The notes under the pieces are model-generated. The model did not search any database. It was not told where the DNA came from and worked only from the letters and a program-made list of their open reading frames with translations. Source: a virus. Taken from it: a stretch of 32,189 nucleotides of DNA. Below, in pieces: positions 30,699-32,189 of the stretch (the stretch's first letter is position 1; each line of letters starts with the position of its first letter). The stretch is from positions 1 through 32,189 of IMG/VR virus record IMGVR_UViG_3300031227_000242; one strand, given 5' to 3'. The position numbers were made by a program, and so were the translations under genes.

Positions 30699-32189
30699 TA
30701 GCAGTAAGTGGAGAATATAGTAAAGCCGCTCTCGAGTCAGAAAGATATGTTAGTGCGTTAGCAGAAGTGGTATTATACGATACATCAATGAAATCAACAG
30801 TAACGCCCACTGCAAACACTACAGAAGGAATATCAGACGTAACACAGCTTGTTAACGATGCTAGGTATAATAAAAAGTTTGCATCGTTTGAACCAACTTA
30901 CTTTAAATTAGATGGGACTTTCGATATAGCACCAACAGCATCAGATGAAATAGGATGGTGGAGTGATACACTTTGCGATAGTGCAGGAGAGTGGACAACT
31001 AATCCATTAGTCACACTAACACTGAGTAGCACAGATTCTACTAAGACAATATCTGTATTGTTTGATAGTTTACAGAATCAATATGCAACAGACTTTGAAG
31101 TCAAAATGTATAATGGTGCAACGCTATTGAATACGTATAATGTTACAGATAATGATAAAAATAGCGTGGTAATTACAGTGGATGATGATGATTATACCAT
31201 TGTCACAATAGAAATAGAAAAATGGGTAACAGGAGAACGAAGAGCGAGAATAGTCGAAGTTGACTTTGGATTTGCTAAAGTATACAACGACGATGGCATT
31301 GTTAATATTAATGTGCTAGAAGAAATAAGTGCGACAGGTATTGATTTTCCAGCAAATGAGTTACAATTAGAAGTTATTAATGAAGATAACCTATTTAATC
31401 CATTGAATGACAATGGTATATATGATTCACTAAAAGCAGGATTTCCAATTAACTGTAGGATAGGGTTAATAACAGACGCAGGGCTAGAATATTGTACAAT
31501 GGGAGAATACTTTTTAAAGACATGGGATGTACAGAAGTCTGACTTGACAATAGAGTTTACAGCTAGGAATATAATTGATACTTTAGATTCTAAATTAGTG
31601 CATGGAAATGATGCCTGGTTCAACAATCCTCAATATACCATAGATAATGTTATGGGAGAAGCAGGTATTACTGAATATTCAGTAAGTAGTATATTAAATA
31701 GTGTAGATCGAAATGTATTTTTTCATATTTATTTAAAGGAAATTAAACTGAGAAAATTATTACAACAAATGTTCATAATGTATTTTGGAGTTGTATATGC
31801 TGATAGAGATAACTTTCTGTACTTTTCAGACAAAAAAGAAGAGGAAACAAATTTAAAGATATTATTAAGTAATATTATTAAAAAACCCAAAATTATAACA
31901 CAAAACAATATTTCAAAAGTAATTTTGAATGGTAAGAGGTCAGCACCCACAGGGGATCCAACAGATGTGAATTTTCATAATTTAAATGTATTGTTATCAG
32001 AAAGAACTGTATTTTGGCTAAACAAAACACAATCAGGATATGGCGCAACTTATAATATTACTAATGGTACTTTGAATGATAATACCGAATATGCTTGGAA
32101 CTCGCTATTGGATATTACACCTGACTCTGCAACTACTGCTGTTGGTATTTTATTGCCAGGTATAGTAGGACCAGTAATTGGTGGTGTAA
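30695..32189 (+). CDS. Large tail/baseplate protein, 3' end outside window (partial)
   Basis: At least 498 residues; I read the frame through to the window's last base without a stop. The N-terminus (about 1-165) contains beta-rich, acidic, Thr/Asp-rich sequence that may bind carbohydrate (discoidin-like). About 165-350 resembles phage tail-tip proteins, with FGFAKVYNDDGIVNINVLEE, then FTARNIIDTLD. It probably belongs to the baseplate hub or receptor-binding apparatus. It starts by ATGA overlap. The complete domain set cannot be judged here. Confidence 0.72.
   Translation, partial: MIAVSGEYSKAALESERYVSALAEVVLYDTSMKSTVTPTANTTEGISDVTQLVNDARYNKKFASFEPTYFKLDGTFDIAPTASDEIGWWSDTLCDSAGEWTTNPLVTLTLSSTDSTKTISVLFDSLQNQYATDFEVKMYNGATLLNTYNVTDNDKNSVVITVDDDDYTIVTIEIEKWVTGERRARIVEVDFGFAKVYNDDGIVNINVLEEISATGIDFPANELQLEVINEDNLFNPLNDNGIYDSLKAGFPINCRIGLITDAGLEYCTMGEYFLKTWDVQKSDLTIEFTARNIIDTLDSKLVHGNDAWFNNPQYTIDNVMGEAGITEYSVSSILNSVDRNVFFHIYLKEIKLRKLLQQMFIMYFGVVYADRDNFLYFSDKKEEETNLKILLSNIIKKPKIITQNNISKVILNGKRSAPTGDPTDVNFHNLNVLLSERTVFWLNKTQSGYGATYNITNGTLNDNTEYAWNSLLDITPDSATTAVGILLPGIVGPVIGGV

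Noticed and set aside
1-32189. Alternative genetic code (stop codon reassignment)
   Set aside because: Core genes end normally at TAA, TAG and TGA, with neighbours starting at these stops; no gene needs recoding apart from the frameshift.

Overview
The window is a contiguous piece of a tailed bacteriophage (or prophage) genome with siphovirus-type head and tail genes. The host is probably a low-GC, Gram-positive bacterium (Bacillota). The evidence is the strong AT bias, AGGAGG-type ribosome binding sites before most genes, an M15-type peptidoglycan peptidase, a TagD-like CDP-glycerol enzyme, and sites resembling the Gram-positive LexA box (CGAAC-N4-GTTCG). No integrase, CI-like repressor or rRNA is visible, so lifestyle and species cannot be decided here.

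Layout. (1) 1-760, plus strand: the end of the lysis module (M15 peptidase and a 39-codon ORF), closed by a bidirectional terminator. (2) 726-1008, minus strand: a compact transcription unit without a plausible protein. A perfect TTGACA-17-TATAAT promoter, a 5' hairpin, a dense set of helices including a possible pseudoknot, and the shared terminator predict a structured RNA of about 248 nt. (3) 991-15561, minus strand: one tightly packed early operon read right to left. It starts with micro-proteins, a zinc ribbon, a DPBB-like exported protein, an NTG-repeat protein, a macro-domain protein, a YopX protein and other small accessory genes. It continues with an HNH-like protein, a hexapeptide beta-helix protein, a sigma-like factor, an MBL-fold hydrolase and DUF1351, then a compact family B DNA polymerase, a primase-helicase and a Mre11/SbcD-like phosphoesterase. 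(4) 15562-16380: a non-coding control region between the divergent operons, with a promoter facing each way, seven copies of a 9-bp iteron-like word (AAACGTAAC), two LexA-like boxes and other repeats. (5) 16385-19379, plus strand: a decayed tRNA-like element, then a three-gene surface-glycan cassette (TagD-like, LicD-like, two-domain glycosyltransferase). (6) 19396-32189, plus strand: terminase, portal, MuF protein, a tRNA-Thr and a second degenerate tRNA-like element, scaffold, capsid, connectors, tail tube, frameshifted tail chaperones, tape measure, and tail/baseplate genes running off the end.

How it works together (inference). The minus operon would provide replication and takeover functions from the central promoter. 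The plus operon would make the virion and change the host surface, and late transcription ends at the terminator after the lysis genes. Gene order suggests that the missing part (rest of tail, host recognition, holin) lies between the right edge and the left edge of a circular or circularly permuted genome. The most unusual items are the structured RNA at 726-973, the repeat-rich control region, and the two degenerate tRNA-like elements.
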